NCBI GenBank assembly: GCA_001972305.1
Contig: BDDD01001374.1
Span: 46,000 to 109,999, forward strand
Source: Cephalotus follicularis
Lineage: Eukaryota > Streptophyta > Magnoliopsida > Oxalidales > Cephalotaceae
Length of the DNA stretch: 64,000 nt
Reading direction: 5' to 3'
Shown: positions 46,211-57,810 of the stretch, piece after piece
How the letters are laid out: each line of letters starts with the position of its first letter
Numbering within the stretch: the stretch's first letter is position 1
Notes under the pieces: generated by a model
What the model was told of the DNA's origin: nothing
The model's input: only the letters and a program-made list of their open reading frames with translations
Database searches by the model: none
Made by a program: the position numbers and the translations under genes

Positions 46211-48224
46211 TGGTGTGTCAGAATCGGACCTAAAACCCTAGCAATCCACTATGGACTGCATATAGATGTTAAGGGGTACAATTTAAAAAAAAAAATCTCG
46301 TTTGCAGCAGAAGCAAACATACCCCTCAACATCAATACAATTCTAAGTCCAATTCTAATACATGTATATCCAAGGATCACCAACATCAATCCATAACCAA
46401 ATAATTATCACATGTGCTTGCTAATGTGATAATTATAAGAAACCAAATACAAACATAAAGTTTAGGGCTTATACCAAACTTGGCGGCTCCTTCTCTTTGC
46501 CGGTACTTGTTTGGGAAGACTCTTCTTGATCAAACCAAGCTTTCCCTGCCTCCAAGATGCTAAATCGCTTGCTTTTTCTCCAAGAAAATTTTGGCAGCTC
46601 TCTAAAATGGAAACCCTAATTTTCTGGTTTCTAAAACAAGCTTCTATATATGCTATGTAAGCTCTTAAGACAATAATTTGTCTTAGAGAAGCTAGTTACA
46701 TAGAGAGCTTGAATCTAACCTATATGCCAACAAAGTGAGAATCAAAATTGACAAGATTTATCAATTCTAATCCACCCTCTGTAGTTACCAGGCCTTGGTG
46801 AACAAAATCAAAGAAGGGACTATGAGAGAACTCAAGCTCTAAGCTTGGGAATTAATGGAGAATCATGAAAACCCTAGGTTTCCTCCTTCTTTCTTCACAA
46901 AAATCGGCTGGTTCAAGAAGTGTAATGAATTCTCCAAGATTTTCTAATTGTGGCTGACTATGTTGGCATAAGATGAGTCCAACTCATGCAGTTAAATGCC
47001 ACATCTCATCTAACACATGCATATTATGTCACATGTCCCTTCTATATATTAATTAAGTAAGATAAAGTGAGGTGGTGACATGTGTCACCATCCAATGGCG
47101 ACACACCTCACAAAATCTATTTAACAAATGTATGATTTTATATTTGTCACCAAGCCATAAATATGTCCAACATATATACAGATACCATTCTCAGGTAAGG
47201 ACCCTAAAATCTTGGTTATTATCGGTGATATTGATAAATTTCTGAAATGCTCCCAGGTTTCGGTTAAGTCATTCTAAATAGTCCCAGACCTATTTAAAAT
47301 GATCCCGAACTAATATCCAATATTATGCATATGAGAAATTAATCCAATCAATTTCCTCATAATTTATCACACACTGCCATAACGCATGACTTTTCCTGTC
47401 AACGGTTAACGTGTACTATAATCCCTCGTCATACTTGGCCCCGACTGAGGTCTAGGGTAAGGATACCTGTCAACCCCATTTTTACCTCAGTGGCTAAAAT
47501 ATCTGATTACTTGTACGACTTTTGGTAGACCTCCCCGAAAATCCATTTTCCAGTCCACCTCAACCTTCACCAAGGATTTCATAAGTCCAAAGTACAATTA
47601 AACCAAATCAGGGCCGGTCACCTTCACTCAGGTGTTACAATCCCATGTTGCGCACTCGCTTATATTCGTATAGATTCCATAAAGCCCAAAGACCACCCGA
47701 TTGTCAACCTCGCGTAAGAACTGAGTAAGGTGGAGATCAAAGATAGACAATTTCTATACAATATGGAGCAGTCACTCAAGCCTAGGGACAAGACAAGTTC
47801 CATGAACTCACTAAGTGTTTAACACTTACACAAAACCACCACATGTAGGAATCAATACTGACACGAGAATAGCGACCATCCGAATAGTGTTACGTAAGTG
47901 GGTCCTGTTCAGTGTACACGCTCCCAACGTCCACCCCGTACTCACCCTAGTGTTCATAACATATGGTAGCGAGAGACTCCATCCTCCCATTCCAGGGAGG
48001 AGGCTAAGTGAGCACAAGTCTATCCGGTTCACAAATGCCCAGTAAGTGAACCAACGACTTGGAACTTTTTCAACACAAGGAGTAAGGTAGCCAATCTCAC
48101 TGCTCCATGCCTGGCATTTAACCTTATGTCAGGCATCACAAGTGTAAGTAGGTAAACATGCTTCAATTATGTGATAAAACACAAGTGATTTTGCCATAAA
48201 TAATATAAATAACCTTAGCACATG
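46211..48224 (-). mobile_element. C2 copia 3' LTR, left part
   Basis: Related to C1, in minus orientation. It is interrupted after acatg (48220-48224) by A1 and resumes at 56408. The exact left end is uncertain (tggtgtgtcagaatcgg is a candidate). An A11 run is at about 46285. No coding sequence is seen. Confidence 0.65.
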
Positions 48225-48806
48225 TGTTCACTGTTAAAAGAATGTTTTAAAATTTATAACCGCAAGTGCACAGATCATGCAGTAACGGGTCGAACACAGG
48301 GAAACGATAAACTAGTTATAATATATCCAACCTAGGCGAAGTATACGAAGTTTTGAGATAAACTATCAAACTAATGAATAGAAGCTAAGAAAATATATAA
48401 TTAAAAAGCGGTTTTAGGGTAGAGAAACTCACCGTAGATTGTATTGAACAATTCCATTTAATTGAACGATCATACCTTGATAATCAGCGGTAGCTAGGTT
48501 GATACGGAGTGCGACAGTGATGACAAGACGTATGAGTAGACATGCTAGGTCTATACGAAGTACGGCAACGACGGCAAGACGTATGAGTAGACATGCTAGA
48601 TCTATACGAAGTGTGTTCGTTGTTGGTAAATCGTATAAGTAGATTCCGTTGATTGAATTAAGCACCATTTATTCACCAACTTTCAGCTTAACCGACAAGA
48701 TGTTTGTGGATTTTAATCAGACAGACAAAGTGTGTGCGAAGGCAGAAATATTGAAGAACAAATCAAATATTCAAGGATTTTTATTGATGGAATTGAAACA
48801 ATAGCA
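48225..48806 (-). mobile_element. A1 3' LTR, truncated
   Basis: These 582 bp align end to end with 55088-55669 of the 5' LTR, with few differences. The remaining 733 bp that should follow (5' LTR 55670-56402) are absent. Three diverged copies of a 51-bp tandem repeat lie at about 48490-48650 (unit landmark aagacgtatgagtagacatg). Confidence 0.85.
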
Positions 48807-49116
48807 GGTCTTTTTATTTATCATTTTAATTTTCGCACAAAATTCCTACCTCGAGATGCATTCCTTTTCTTTTCCTTGAAAACAAAATTTTTATTATCTC
48901 CTATGGGGTTTTTCTATTGTTTCTAAGAATATCAACACTTATTCCTACTTTCAAAATTAAAATGAACTTTGGTCTAAACCCCCTCCATACTTAAATCTTG
49001 TATTGTCCTCAATGCACTAGAAACACACTAAAGAAAAGAAAAAATGCATGATCACACAAATATAAGAAGCAATGCAATAAAATAAAGAACAAAGGGGTAG
49101 GGTTTACCGAATATCA
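48807..49116 (-). other. A1 3' noncoding region with polypurine-like tract
   Basis: The minus strand contains gtatggagggggtttagacc (around 48976-48995), preceded by a gaggacaatacaagattta motif common just upstream of Athila/Tat 3' LTRs. No open frame is credible. Confidence 0.55.
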
Positions 49117-50906
49117 TCATGGAGGTTCATAAAGAGGCTTATGCAAGTCCATGGCCTCTTTCAGCGGCGCAGCTGGAATCTCTAAAAATTTCTTCAATCT
49201 TTGCCCATTTACTTTGAACACATCTTCAGTACCTGGTTTACATATCTCAAAAACACCCTGTGAGAAAACATTTTTAACAATATAAGGACCATCCCAACGA
49301 GATCTCAATTTTCCAGGAAACAAATGTAAACGTGAATTATATAAAAGAACCTTGTCTCCTACTTCGAAATTTTTCCGCAAAATCCGCGCATCATGAAAAG
49401 CCTTGGTCTTTTCTTTGGAAATCTTTGCATTGTCATGCGCGTCATTTCAAATTTCTTCTAACTCAGATAATTGAAGTGCACGATGATGACCCGCAATGGA
49501 ACGATCAAAATTAAATTGCTTAATAGCCCAAAATGCTCGATGTTCTAATTCCACCAGAAGATGACAAGCTTTACCATACACAAGACGGTAAGGAGATTGA
49601 CCAAGGTCAGCTTTGAAAGCGGTTCGATAAGCCCATAAAGCATCCACAAGTCGCGTGGACCAATCCTTTCTGTTGGGGTTGACTATTTTTTTCGAGAATT
49701 TGCTTGATTTGGCGATTAGATACCTCAACTTGCCCACTTGTTTGGGGATGATATGGTGTGGCGAGTTTGTGAGTGATCCCATATCTTTTCATAAGTGCTT
49801 CAAAAGAACGATTGCAAAAATGAGTACCTCTATCACTGATAATGGCGTGGGGTGCCAAAACGAGAAAAAATATGCCCCTTGAGAAATTTAACAAGGACGG
49901 AGTTATCATTGGTTCAACAAGGAATCGCCTCAATCCACTTCGAAACATAATCAACAGCTAGAAGGATGTATAAGTTCCCAAATGAATTGGGAAACGGACC
50001 CATAAAATCAATACCCCAAACATCAAAGATCTCGACCGTCAAAATCGGTGTCAAAGGCATCATATTTCGTTTCGTCACACGACCTAAAGCTTGACAAGAA
50101 GCACAAGCCTTACAGTACTGAAATGCATCTTTAAAAATAGTTGGCCAATAAAAACCACATTGTAAAACCTTAGCCGCTGTCTTGGTCGGGCCGAAATGAC
50201 CTCCACATGCTTGATCATCACAAAAAGATAGAACCGAGCGATGCTCATGATCAGGAACACATCGTCGCAAAATTAAATCCGGACATGCTTTAAAAAGATA
50301 AGGATCATCCCAATAAAAATGTTTTGCTTGCGACAGGAACCTATGCCTAACTTGAGAGGACCAATCCAAGGGTACACTTCCCGTAACAAGATAATTCACT
50401 ATATCCGCATACCATGGTTCGCTCTCAATGCGCATAATTTGCTCATCAGGAAAACTTTCATTAATCAGACCATGGACCTCGGGTGTATTGGAAAGTCGGG
50501 ATAGATGGTCGGCTACCAAATTCTCAGTTCCTTTCTTGTCTCAAATTTCAACGTCAAACTCTTGAAGGAGCATAACCCACCGAATAAGACGCACTTTTGC
50601 ATCTTTTTTACTCATGAGATGCCGAATCGCAGCATGATCAGTATACACGATCACATGTGATACTAAAAGATATGAACGAAATTTCTCAAGAGCAAAGACC
50701 ACAGCTAAGAATTCCTTCTCAGTGGTCGTGTAATTCAATTGCGTATCTGAAAGGGTACTACTTGCATAATAAATGACGTGAGGCAGTTTATTCATTCTTT
50801 GTCCGAGAACAGCTCCAATGGCACTATCGGAAGCGTTGCACATGATCTCAAAAGCAAATTCATCTCTCGACTTCTTTCGAGTACTAATTTTAGGTGATGA
50901 AGGCAT
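49117..50906 (-). pseudogene. pol: A1 pol part 2: RNase H and integrase
   Basis: On the minus strand, RNase H begins at about 50,880 ([37 protein letters not shown]). The integrase region follows ([70 protein letters not shown]). The three acidic residues are present. The [14 protein letters not shown] block is typical of Athila. Stops or frameshifts occur near 50540, 49912, 49690 and 49445. The last domain ends RPLYEPP-like (DLHKPLYEPP) at 49117. The protein would insert the element cDNA; this copy cannot be translated through. Confidence 0.85.
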
Positions 50907-52033
50907 TGAGAAAATGAGGAACCATGCACAAAAAAGTCATCCATAAATACTTCAAGAAAGTCTTCCACCATGTCGGAGAAAATACTCATCATGCACCATT
51001 AGAAGGTAGCGGGAGCATTGCAAAGGCTAAATGGCATGCGTCGGTAAGCAAATGTTCCGAAAGGGCATGTGAACGTGGTTTTCTCTTGATCTTGTGGAGC
51101 AATGGGAATTTGATTGTATCCGGAGTACCCATCGAGAAAACAATAATACTCATGACCAACTAACCTATCTAGCATTTGATCGATAAACGAAAGTGGAAAA
51201 TGATCCTTCCAGGTTGCTGTATTCAACTTTCAGTAGTCAATGCACACCCTCCATCTAGTTTGGATTTTTGTAGGAAGTAAATCATCAGTGGAGGATTGCA
51301 CTACTGTTACTCCGGATTTCTTTGGGACAACGTGGACGGGACTCACCCATTGACTATCTGAAATGGGATAGATGATCCCATTGTCAAGCCACTTCAAGAT
51401 TTCTTTTTGTATGGCTTCTTTCATCAAGTGATTTGCTCTTCGCTGAGGTTCTCTAGAAGGTTTGGATCCTTCTATGAGATTTATGTGATGCTCGCAAATA
51501 GAAGGGCTAATTCCTTCGATGTCAGCCATCGTCCAACCAATTGCCTCTTTATTTTCTTTGAGTAGGTCAATAACCTCCTCTTCCTGACTGGGAGTAAGAT
51601 CAGATGAAATGATAACAGGAAGAGTTTGGTTGTCACCTAGAAATGAGTATTTCAATGTAGAGGGCAATTCTTTGAGTTCAAGTTTCAGAGGCTCCTCAAT
51701 TGATGGTTTAGGCAAGGATGTGGACAAGGGGCCCATTGGCTCTAATGGCTGCATACTAAACACATCAACGAAATCACCTCCATCGACATCCTCTAAATCC
51801 CGCATGCAATCATTAAAATTTCCATCAAAATCAATGTCGAAGTGTGTCTCAATATAATCGGGAATGCATGCATTGCATTCAATTCATCAAAATCAGCGAA
51901 ATGCTTACCCAATCGGAAAACATTAAAATCCACGGACGTATTTCCGAAGCTTAATCTCATCAGACCATTTCGACAATTGATTAACGCATTGCTTGTAGCG
52001 AGGAAAGGTCTACCAAGGATGACTAATCAATAA
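50880..52033 (-). pseudogene. pol: A1 pol part 1: protease end and reverse transcriptase
   Basis: At the 5' side the minus strand gives LVILGRPFLATSNALINC (about 51965-52026), the C-terminal end of the protease; its catalytic Asp region is lost at the T1 junction. RT follows: SWVSPVHVVPKKSG-like (SQWVSPVHVVPKKSG), RWRVCIDY, DHFPLSFIDQMLDRLVGHEY, CFLDGYSGYNQI and the intact catalytic motif [10 protein letters not shown] (about 50930-50950). Stops lie near 51228 and 50995. After FSQCLHHL the sequence jumps to RNase H near 50,880, losing roughly 130 residues of RT thumb and connection. Confidence 0.85.
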
Positions 52034-54392
52034 TAACGTAACAGAAATCTTTAACAGATAAAACAGTTTAATCATATTCAAATAACAATTGCATATCTTT
52101 CGAAACAATTATGGAACATTTCAAAACATCAAAAATCATAGTTCATAAAACATACTGAGCCATATACATATCAAATATCATAAATTTTGGCAAGGGAGGC
52201 GCTAATTCCACATGCCCACTAGAATTGAAGTGTACGGCACTACATAAGTCAATTCTCACATACACATATCTTAATCACACCTCGGATCACATATCTGAAT
52301 TCACCTTAGATCACATATCTGAATTCACCTCATATCACATAAACTAGAATCGATTCATATGCCTCTATCATACATACCAGATCCACAAATCCACCTCATG
52401 GGATTCGTTGATACACTCAGAGACGCCGTAGTCTAATCACACTGCTACGGAAGTGTCACGTCCCCGTGCCAGGCCTACGACGTGCCTATGGATACGCCCC
52501 ATAGGTGGGTACAACACTCAGTATTTATTTCAAAAAAATATTGATTTATCGAAATCAATTCAAAATCACATCAAATATATTTTCACTCAACATATTCGGA
52601 AACCGCTCACAACGGTATCATAACATATCGTATCATAACATATCGTATCATTTCATATCGTATAGATAAAGTCGGAATCATTTAAATATCAAACCAACTT
52701 TAATTGCGAAACATGTCAAAGTCATAAAACATTCTCAATTTCATAAACGAAGAAGCTTAGTAAAACTGTTTTCAGTTCGAATATTAGATAGCCAAGGAAC
52801 AGAAAATCCGTACCTTTCGCGCTCACAAAGTACTTACGAATGGGCGATTTTAAACGGAATCCACTTGAAACACAACAATCTAAAAAGGCATTCAAAATCA
52901 TATGTGTAAGAGTCTAAGACACATCAGAAGCATTAAACAGACTCTTAACAGTGTTTGGAAAAGATTCGGATCGATTCGAGGATCAAACGAATTAAAAAAG
53001 TTGAAAACAGTACATTTCTGGGCAAAACAGTCAACTAAAACAGGGCTCCAGTCGACTGGGGAAGCAAAACAGTCGACTATTCATAATGTCCAGTCGACTA
53101 CTCAAACCAAAGTGCAAGTAGTCGACTGTGTTCATGCCTCCAGTCGACTACTCAACCTAAGGCAGTCGACTACATTCATCTGGCAGTCGGCTACTCAACC
53201 ATTCCAGCCGACTATCCACAGAGACAGCCGACTGTTCTGGGTGACAGAACAGTTGGAACTTGACAATTCAATGCAGAAAAGAGTTTAAACAATTATAACA
53301 TTGAACCAGAGGTACGTGGTCATAAATATATGACATAATATGACTTGTGGGTGACATAAAAACACATAATTGACAAGAAAACGACCTGACAGTGGGTTAA
53401 CTTACAAAAGGGAAAAGAAAGCATGCATACATGTGTGTCCAGATTCCGTCTTTAATCGTTTACAGATGTTTTAAAACCAGTTTGTGACAAGTTATGGTGT
53501 ACACAACATGCTGACAACTTACTAATACCATAACAGAACATATAATTATACAAGAGATCAAAACCAATGGACATGAGAACATAAAACTCAATTTACACAT
53601 TGCCACAAAACCATAGTAGAAAGGAACGAATTAACTGACCTTTAGTGGTATTAAGAACACAGAAAAATAGCAGGAGGAACACTAGCACATACACACAATC
53701 TGCTGTGACAAAACAGAGACCAAAAATAAACCAAGGGAAACCAAAACAAAGAGAAGTTTAGCAAACCCAATGAATTCAACTTGAAGAACAACTAAGGATC
53801 GAGATTACCTCTTCAGACTTGAGGAAATCGTTTACACAGCACCTTCACAGACACCACAAAGAGAATTCGGTAGTGACATTTGCAGATAAGAGGAGGTAAC
53901 ATATAAATGGCAATGTCATTCTTCAAAGGGAAAGGAGGAGACAAAATCTTCTATAAAGGGAAGAAAGGAGGATTTGTGGGGAATTAGAATAGGAAAGAAT
54001 GGATTGAAAATGAGTGGAATTGATGGTGGAGGGGGTGACTTCGGGTGAAGGAGGGAAAGGAATAGGAAATAAGAAGAAAAGGAAAGGAAGAAAAAGGAAG
54101 AAAAATAAGGAAATAAGGAAAAAGGGAAAATAAGGAATTAATAATAAAAGGGATTTAAAAAAAATAAAAGATAATAACTTGTTTTTAATAAAATAATTTT
54201 GATATAAGAAAATAATTTAAAGGCCCAACCCAACATAGCATAACATACCCAAAATTGGACTGGTATCAGTCATCCCAAATCACATAAGCCCAATTCATAG
54301 GGCAACCGAACTTTAAAATTAATCACAATTAAAAAGCTCGAGAACACATATAAAATCCGTAAAATATATTTACGAACGAGCAGGGTATTACA
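52034..54392 (-). mobile_element. T1: N5-family LTR inserted in A1
   Basis: In reverse orientation it shows the N5-type block (gctacggaagtgtcacgtcc, ccataggtgggtac near 52440-52520) and ends gggtattaca, the reverse of an LTR start tgtaataccc. The inner end lacks about 75 bp including the TG/CA terminus. A1 protease and gag coding ends meet it directly with roughly 1 kb of gag-protease missing, so a deletion accompanied or followed the insertion. No target duplication was found. Confidence 0.8.
53028..53235. repeat. cagtcgactg array in T1, about 10 units
   Basis: Cores run gtcaac, gtcgac (x5), gtcgac, gtcggc, gccgac, gccgac, mostly 20-25 bp apart. Flanks are gtacatttctgggcaaaa and ctgttctgggtgac, closely matching the N4 array flanks although T1 belongs to the N5 family. 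Confidence 0.9.
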
Positions 54393-54748
54393 CTGTAGAG
54401 ACACTTCTTAGCTCCATCTTTAAGAGAAAAATTGATGAATCGCAACTTGATATCATTGTCAGATAGTTGCTTAAGTTTCATGAGGGCACATACCTCCTCG
54501 AACTCACGAAGGAAGAGATATGCATCCTCGTTGGGTAATCCATGAAAGTGCGGGAGCATGCTAATGAACTGTGATTTTAACTCAAAATTGTTCCCGTTAG
54601 ATGCAGGCAACAGGATACTGGATGGTTGCGTTGTCCTAGCGGGGTAGAATCTATCGCGAAGAGTTTGAATTGGGCGTGCGTCCGCCATTGGTCTTGGTTG
54701 ATTAATTCTTTCTAAGCGATGGTTTGGACCACGCACCCAATCGGTCAT
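54393..54748 (-). pseudogene. gag: A1 gag N-terminal part
   Basis: From the ATG at about 54746 the minus strand encodes MTDWVRGPNHRLERINQPRP, then FELKSQFISMLPHFHGLPNE and DAYLFLREFEEVCALMKL, the capsid-like gag core of Athila/Tat-type elements. It ends at KKCLYS where T1 was inserted; the last residues of the open frame come from T1. The RNA-binding C-terminus is missing. The upstream stretch 54749-55064 is an untranslated leader with no gene. Confidence 0.8.
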
Positions 54749-55064
54749 AAACTAAGACTAGGCCAGAGAACCTAAGCTAAAGCAGCGAACACAAGGTCAA
54801 GGCAAGAAACCTAATTTATCTAAGTTAGAAAATTGTTAAAGTTTATGCAAATGTAGTTAAAATGTTGTTAAAATTTATGCTGAACCTAATTATCTAAGTT
54901 AGAATTTGTTAAAGATTATGCAATGATGTTAGAGATTGTTAAAGGTTATGATGATTCCTATTTAAACTAAATTAGAATTGTTAGAAAAACACAAAAACAG
55001 AAAAATAAAACACAAATAAATACTACGAATCAGTCGAATAAATTTAAACTAATTTAAAACGTTT

Positions 55065-55081
55065 CCCCGGCAACGGCGCCA
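55065..55081 (-). other. A1 primer-binding site (tRNA-Asp type)
   Basis: The minus strand reads tggcgccgttgccgggg, the common plant Athila/Tat primer site, usually assigned to tRNA-Asp. It lies six bases inside the LTR edge. Confidence 0.85.
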
Positions 55082-55087
55082 AAAACT

Positions 55088-56402
55088 TGTTCACTGTAAA
55101 AAGAATGTTTTAAAATTTATAGCCGCAAGTGCACGGATCATGCAGTAACGGGTCGAACGCAGGGAAACGATAAACTAGTTATAATATATCCAACCTAGGC
55201 GAAGTATACCAAGTTTTGAGATAAACTATCAAACTAATGAATAGAAGCTAAGAAAATATATAATTAAAAAGCGGTTTTAGGGTATAGAAACTCACCGTAG
55301 ATTGTATTGAACAATTCCATTTAATTGAACGATCATACCTTGATAATCAGCGGTAGCTAGGTCGATACGGAGTGCGACAGTGATGACAAGACGTATGAGT
55401 AGACATGCTAGGTCTATACGAAGTACGGCAACGGCGGCAAGACGTATGAGTAGACATGCTAGGTCTATACGAAGTGTGTTCGTTGTTGGCAAATCGTATG
55501 AGTAGACTCCGTTGATTGAATTAAGCACCATTTATTCACCAACTTTCAGCTTCACCGACAAGATGTTTGTGGATTTTAATCAAACAGACAAAGTGTGTGC
55601 GAAGGCAGAAATATTGAAGAACAAATCAAATATTCAAGGATTTTTATTGATGGAATTGAAACAATAACAATCTAGGCTTTGGTCTTCCCCAAAACCTTGA
55701 AAAGTTTAGCTACTAAACATTGTGAAACAAAACTAAAATTGATAAAGAAAACTAGGGTTTCTACCAGCCTATACTCACTCTCTTTGGCCGGCCATATGTT
55801 GTTTTTATACTACAAAATTGATCAAAAACGGAAATAAAGCAATCCTAGTTACAAAATATTGCAAAAAATCTAACTTTCTATTTCTGCTGCAGAAGAAGAC
55901 GTCGATCCCCATGAAAAGACGTCGATGTCTTTTGCTAAAAATTACATTTTGCTGAGATGCGCGTGAAAGACATTGATCCCTGTGATGAAAGGCGTCGATG
56001 CGTTTTGGTCCAAAAGTTACAGGTCGATTTCGCACAAAGACGTCGATCCCTTTGATGAAAGACGTTGATCCCTTTCTCATAGCTCTTGAAGGTAAGTTGC
56101 AATTCCCAGAAAAGACATCGATCCTTAGCCAAAGACGTTAACGCGTTTATTGTAAACCCAGAAAAGATGTCGATCCTTAGCCAAAGACATCGACGCTTTT
56201 TACTCTGTTTCTGCCGAATTTGTCAATTCTTCAATCTTTACACTTTCAATCTCTAATTGGCACAACTTTGGGTAGTATTCTTGCACTTTGGTCCTTTTGC
56301 ACTTATATCTGAAAATGAACATAACACAACCAAAGTAGTATATTCCAAGCATAAAAATATCACAAATAACGCATTACAAACAACACATTTTTATGCTAAA
56401 CA
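55088..56402 (-). mobile_element. A1 5' LTR
   Basis: The full LTR is 1315 bp (plus strand tgttcactg...gctaaaca). The target copy acatg directly after 56402 fixes the outer end. The 51-bp tandem repeat is at about 55353-55510. A gacgtcgat array is at 55895-56195. Confidence 0.8.
55895..56195. repeat. gacgtcgat array in A1 LTR
   Basis: About nine units are of the type aaagacgtcgatcc, with variants gacattgat, ggcgtcgat, gacgttgat, gacatcgat, gacgttaac and gatgtcgat. Some neighbours are 20-21 bp apart. The core is shared with the gcgtcgacgc arrays of unrelated LTRs. Confidence 0.8.
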
Positions 56403-56407
56403 ACATG

Positions 56408-56497
56408 TCATATATATCGAAAAAAGACTGTTTTGTACATAGACATATCTGATACATAAGCCCATTGAATGGCTTGTCAGGTCACCCTATCTAAAAA
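56408..56497 (-). mobile_element. C2 copia 3' LTR, right part
   Basis: It resumes after the acatg target copy. On the minus strand the LTR would start close to the pol stop codon: the coding end SCLESQVGDF, then TAG within gggagatttttagatagg. Confidence 0.65.
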
Positions 56498-57810
56498 TCT
56501 CCCACTTGACTCTCAAGACATGAACTCCGATAGCCCACTGCCATCGTCCCACGATGATGCTCCAAAGCCTTGGTGCCTATTGCCTTGGTCAGTGGATCTA
56601 CTGTGTTCTCCTCCAAGGCAACACTCTCAAGCTGAATGTCTCCCTTACCAATGATCTCTCGAATCAGATTATAACGCCGCTCGGTGTGCTTGGATCACTG
56701 GTGAGACCGTGGTTCCTTGGCTTTATGCTACAGCCCCATCGTTGTAGAAGTATATAACAACCGGACTGTTGATGGTAGGAACTACTCCTAGTTCTGCAAT
56801 GAACTTGCGCATCCATACACCCTCCTTGGTGGCATCCGAGGCTGCTATGTATTCGGCTTCTGTGGTGGAGTCCGCTATGGTCTCCTTCTTTGAGCTGAGC
56901 CTGCTCACAGCACCGCCATTTAGTACAAACACATACCCAGAGACTGATTTATAATCATCCAGATCACTGTCAAAACTAGAGTCTGTGTAGCCCTCTAATC
57001 TCAACTCACTATCTTTTCCATAAATCAAGAAGACATGCTGAGTCCGTCTAAGGTACTTCAGAATTCCCTTGACCACCTCTCAGTGCTTCTCACTGGGATC
57101 GGACTGAAATCGGCTTGCAATTCCTAGGCCATGCGTAACATCAGGCCTAGTACATAACATGGCATACATGAACATAAGGTATTCGACTCATGTGTTGCTC
57201 TCTCTTTAGAAGTCTGCGGAGACATCTTCCAAGAAAGTTAAATTCCTTCACCTATTGGCAATAGGCCTCTCTTGGAATTCTCCATGCTAAACCATTTCAG
57301 CACCTTGCTGATGTACTGGCTTTGGGAAAGCCCAAACAACTTATTGGACCTATCTCTGTAGATCGTAATACCCAGTATATAGGTGGCTTCTCCAAAATCC
57401 TTCATGAAAAAGCTCTTAGATTGCCATACTTTTGCAGACTGCAACATCCCTACATCATTCCCAATGAATAGAATGTCAACCACATATAGCACTGGGAAAG
57501 TGATATTCGGTCTATCTTATTTTTGGTAAACACAAGGCTCATATACATTTTTAATGAAGTCAAAAGTTTTGACAGCCTCATAAAAATGTAGATTCCAACT
57601 ATTGGATGCTTGCTTCATTCCATAAATGGACAATTCGAGCTTGCACACCATGTGCGGATGCTTAGTGGATGTAAACCCCTCTGGTTGGGACATATAGATC
57701 TCCTCTTCAAGACGCCCATTTAAAAATGCCGTCTTGACCGCCATTTTCCATATCTCATAATTATAATGAGCGGCAATAGCAAGCAAAATCCGAATGGACT
57801 TGAGCATAGC
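56490..57810 (-). pseudogene. pol: C2 copia pol: reverse transcriptase and RNase H
   Basis: On the minus strand, RT runs from SIRILLAIAAHYNYEIWKM, followed directly by AVKTAFLNG where Ty1/copia RTs have DVKTAFLNG, so the first catalytic Asp is Ala. The second motif is YVVDIL in place of YVDDIL, so another catalytic Asp is lost. Further parts are IYGMKQASNSWN and MKDFGEATYILGI. RNase H has LEGYTDSSFDSDLDDYKSVS and ADSTTEAEYIAASDA. The C-terminal end is SKHTERRYNLIREI...TVDPLTKA. Frames change near 57515, 57240-57080 and 56720. The gene is dead but easily recognised. Confidence 0.85.

Larger units (their letters stand above)
48225..56402 (-). mobile_element. A1: Athila-type gypsy element
   Basis: Flanked by identical acatg (48220-48224 and 56403-56407). 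Joining the flanks restores a sequence that parallels C1 near 46106 (acacatgtcacataaatag). Minus-strand order: 5' LTR (56402-55088), primer site, gag, inserted LTR T1, protease end, RT, RNase H, integrase, polypurine-like tract, truncated 3' LTR (48806-48225). No envelope-like frame is visible. Confidence 0.85.

Noticed and set aside
48429-48668. 79-aa repetitive minus-strand frame, also at 55292-55531
   Set aside because: It is translated from the 51-bp tandem repeat of the A1 LTR. The conservation is that of an LTR pair and not of a protein.
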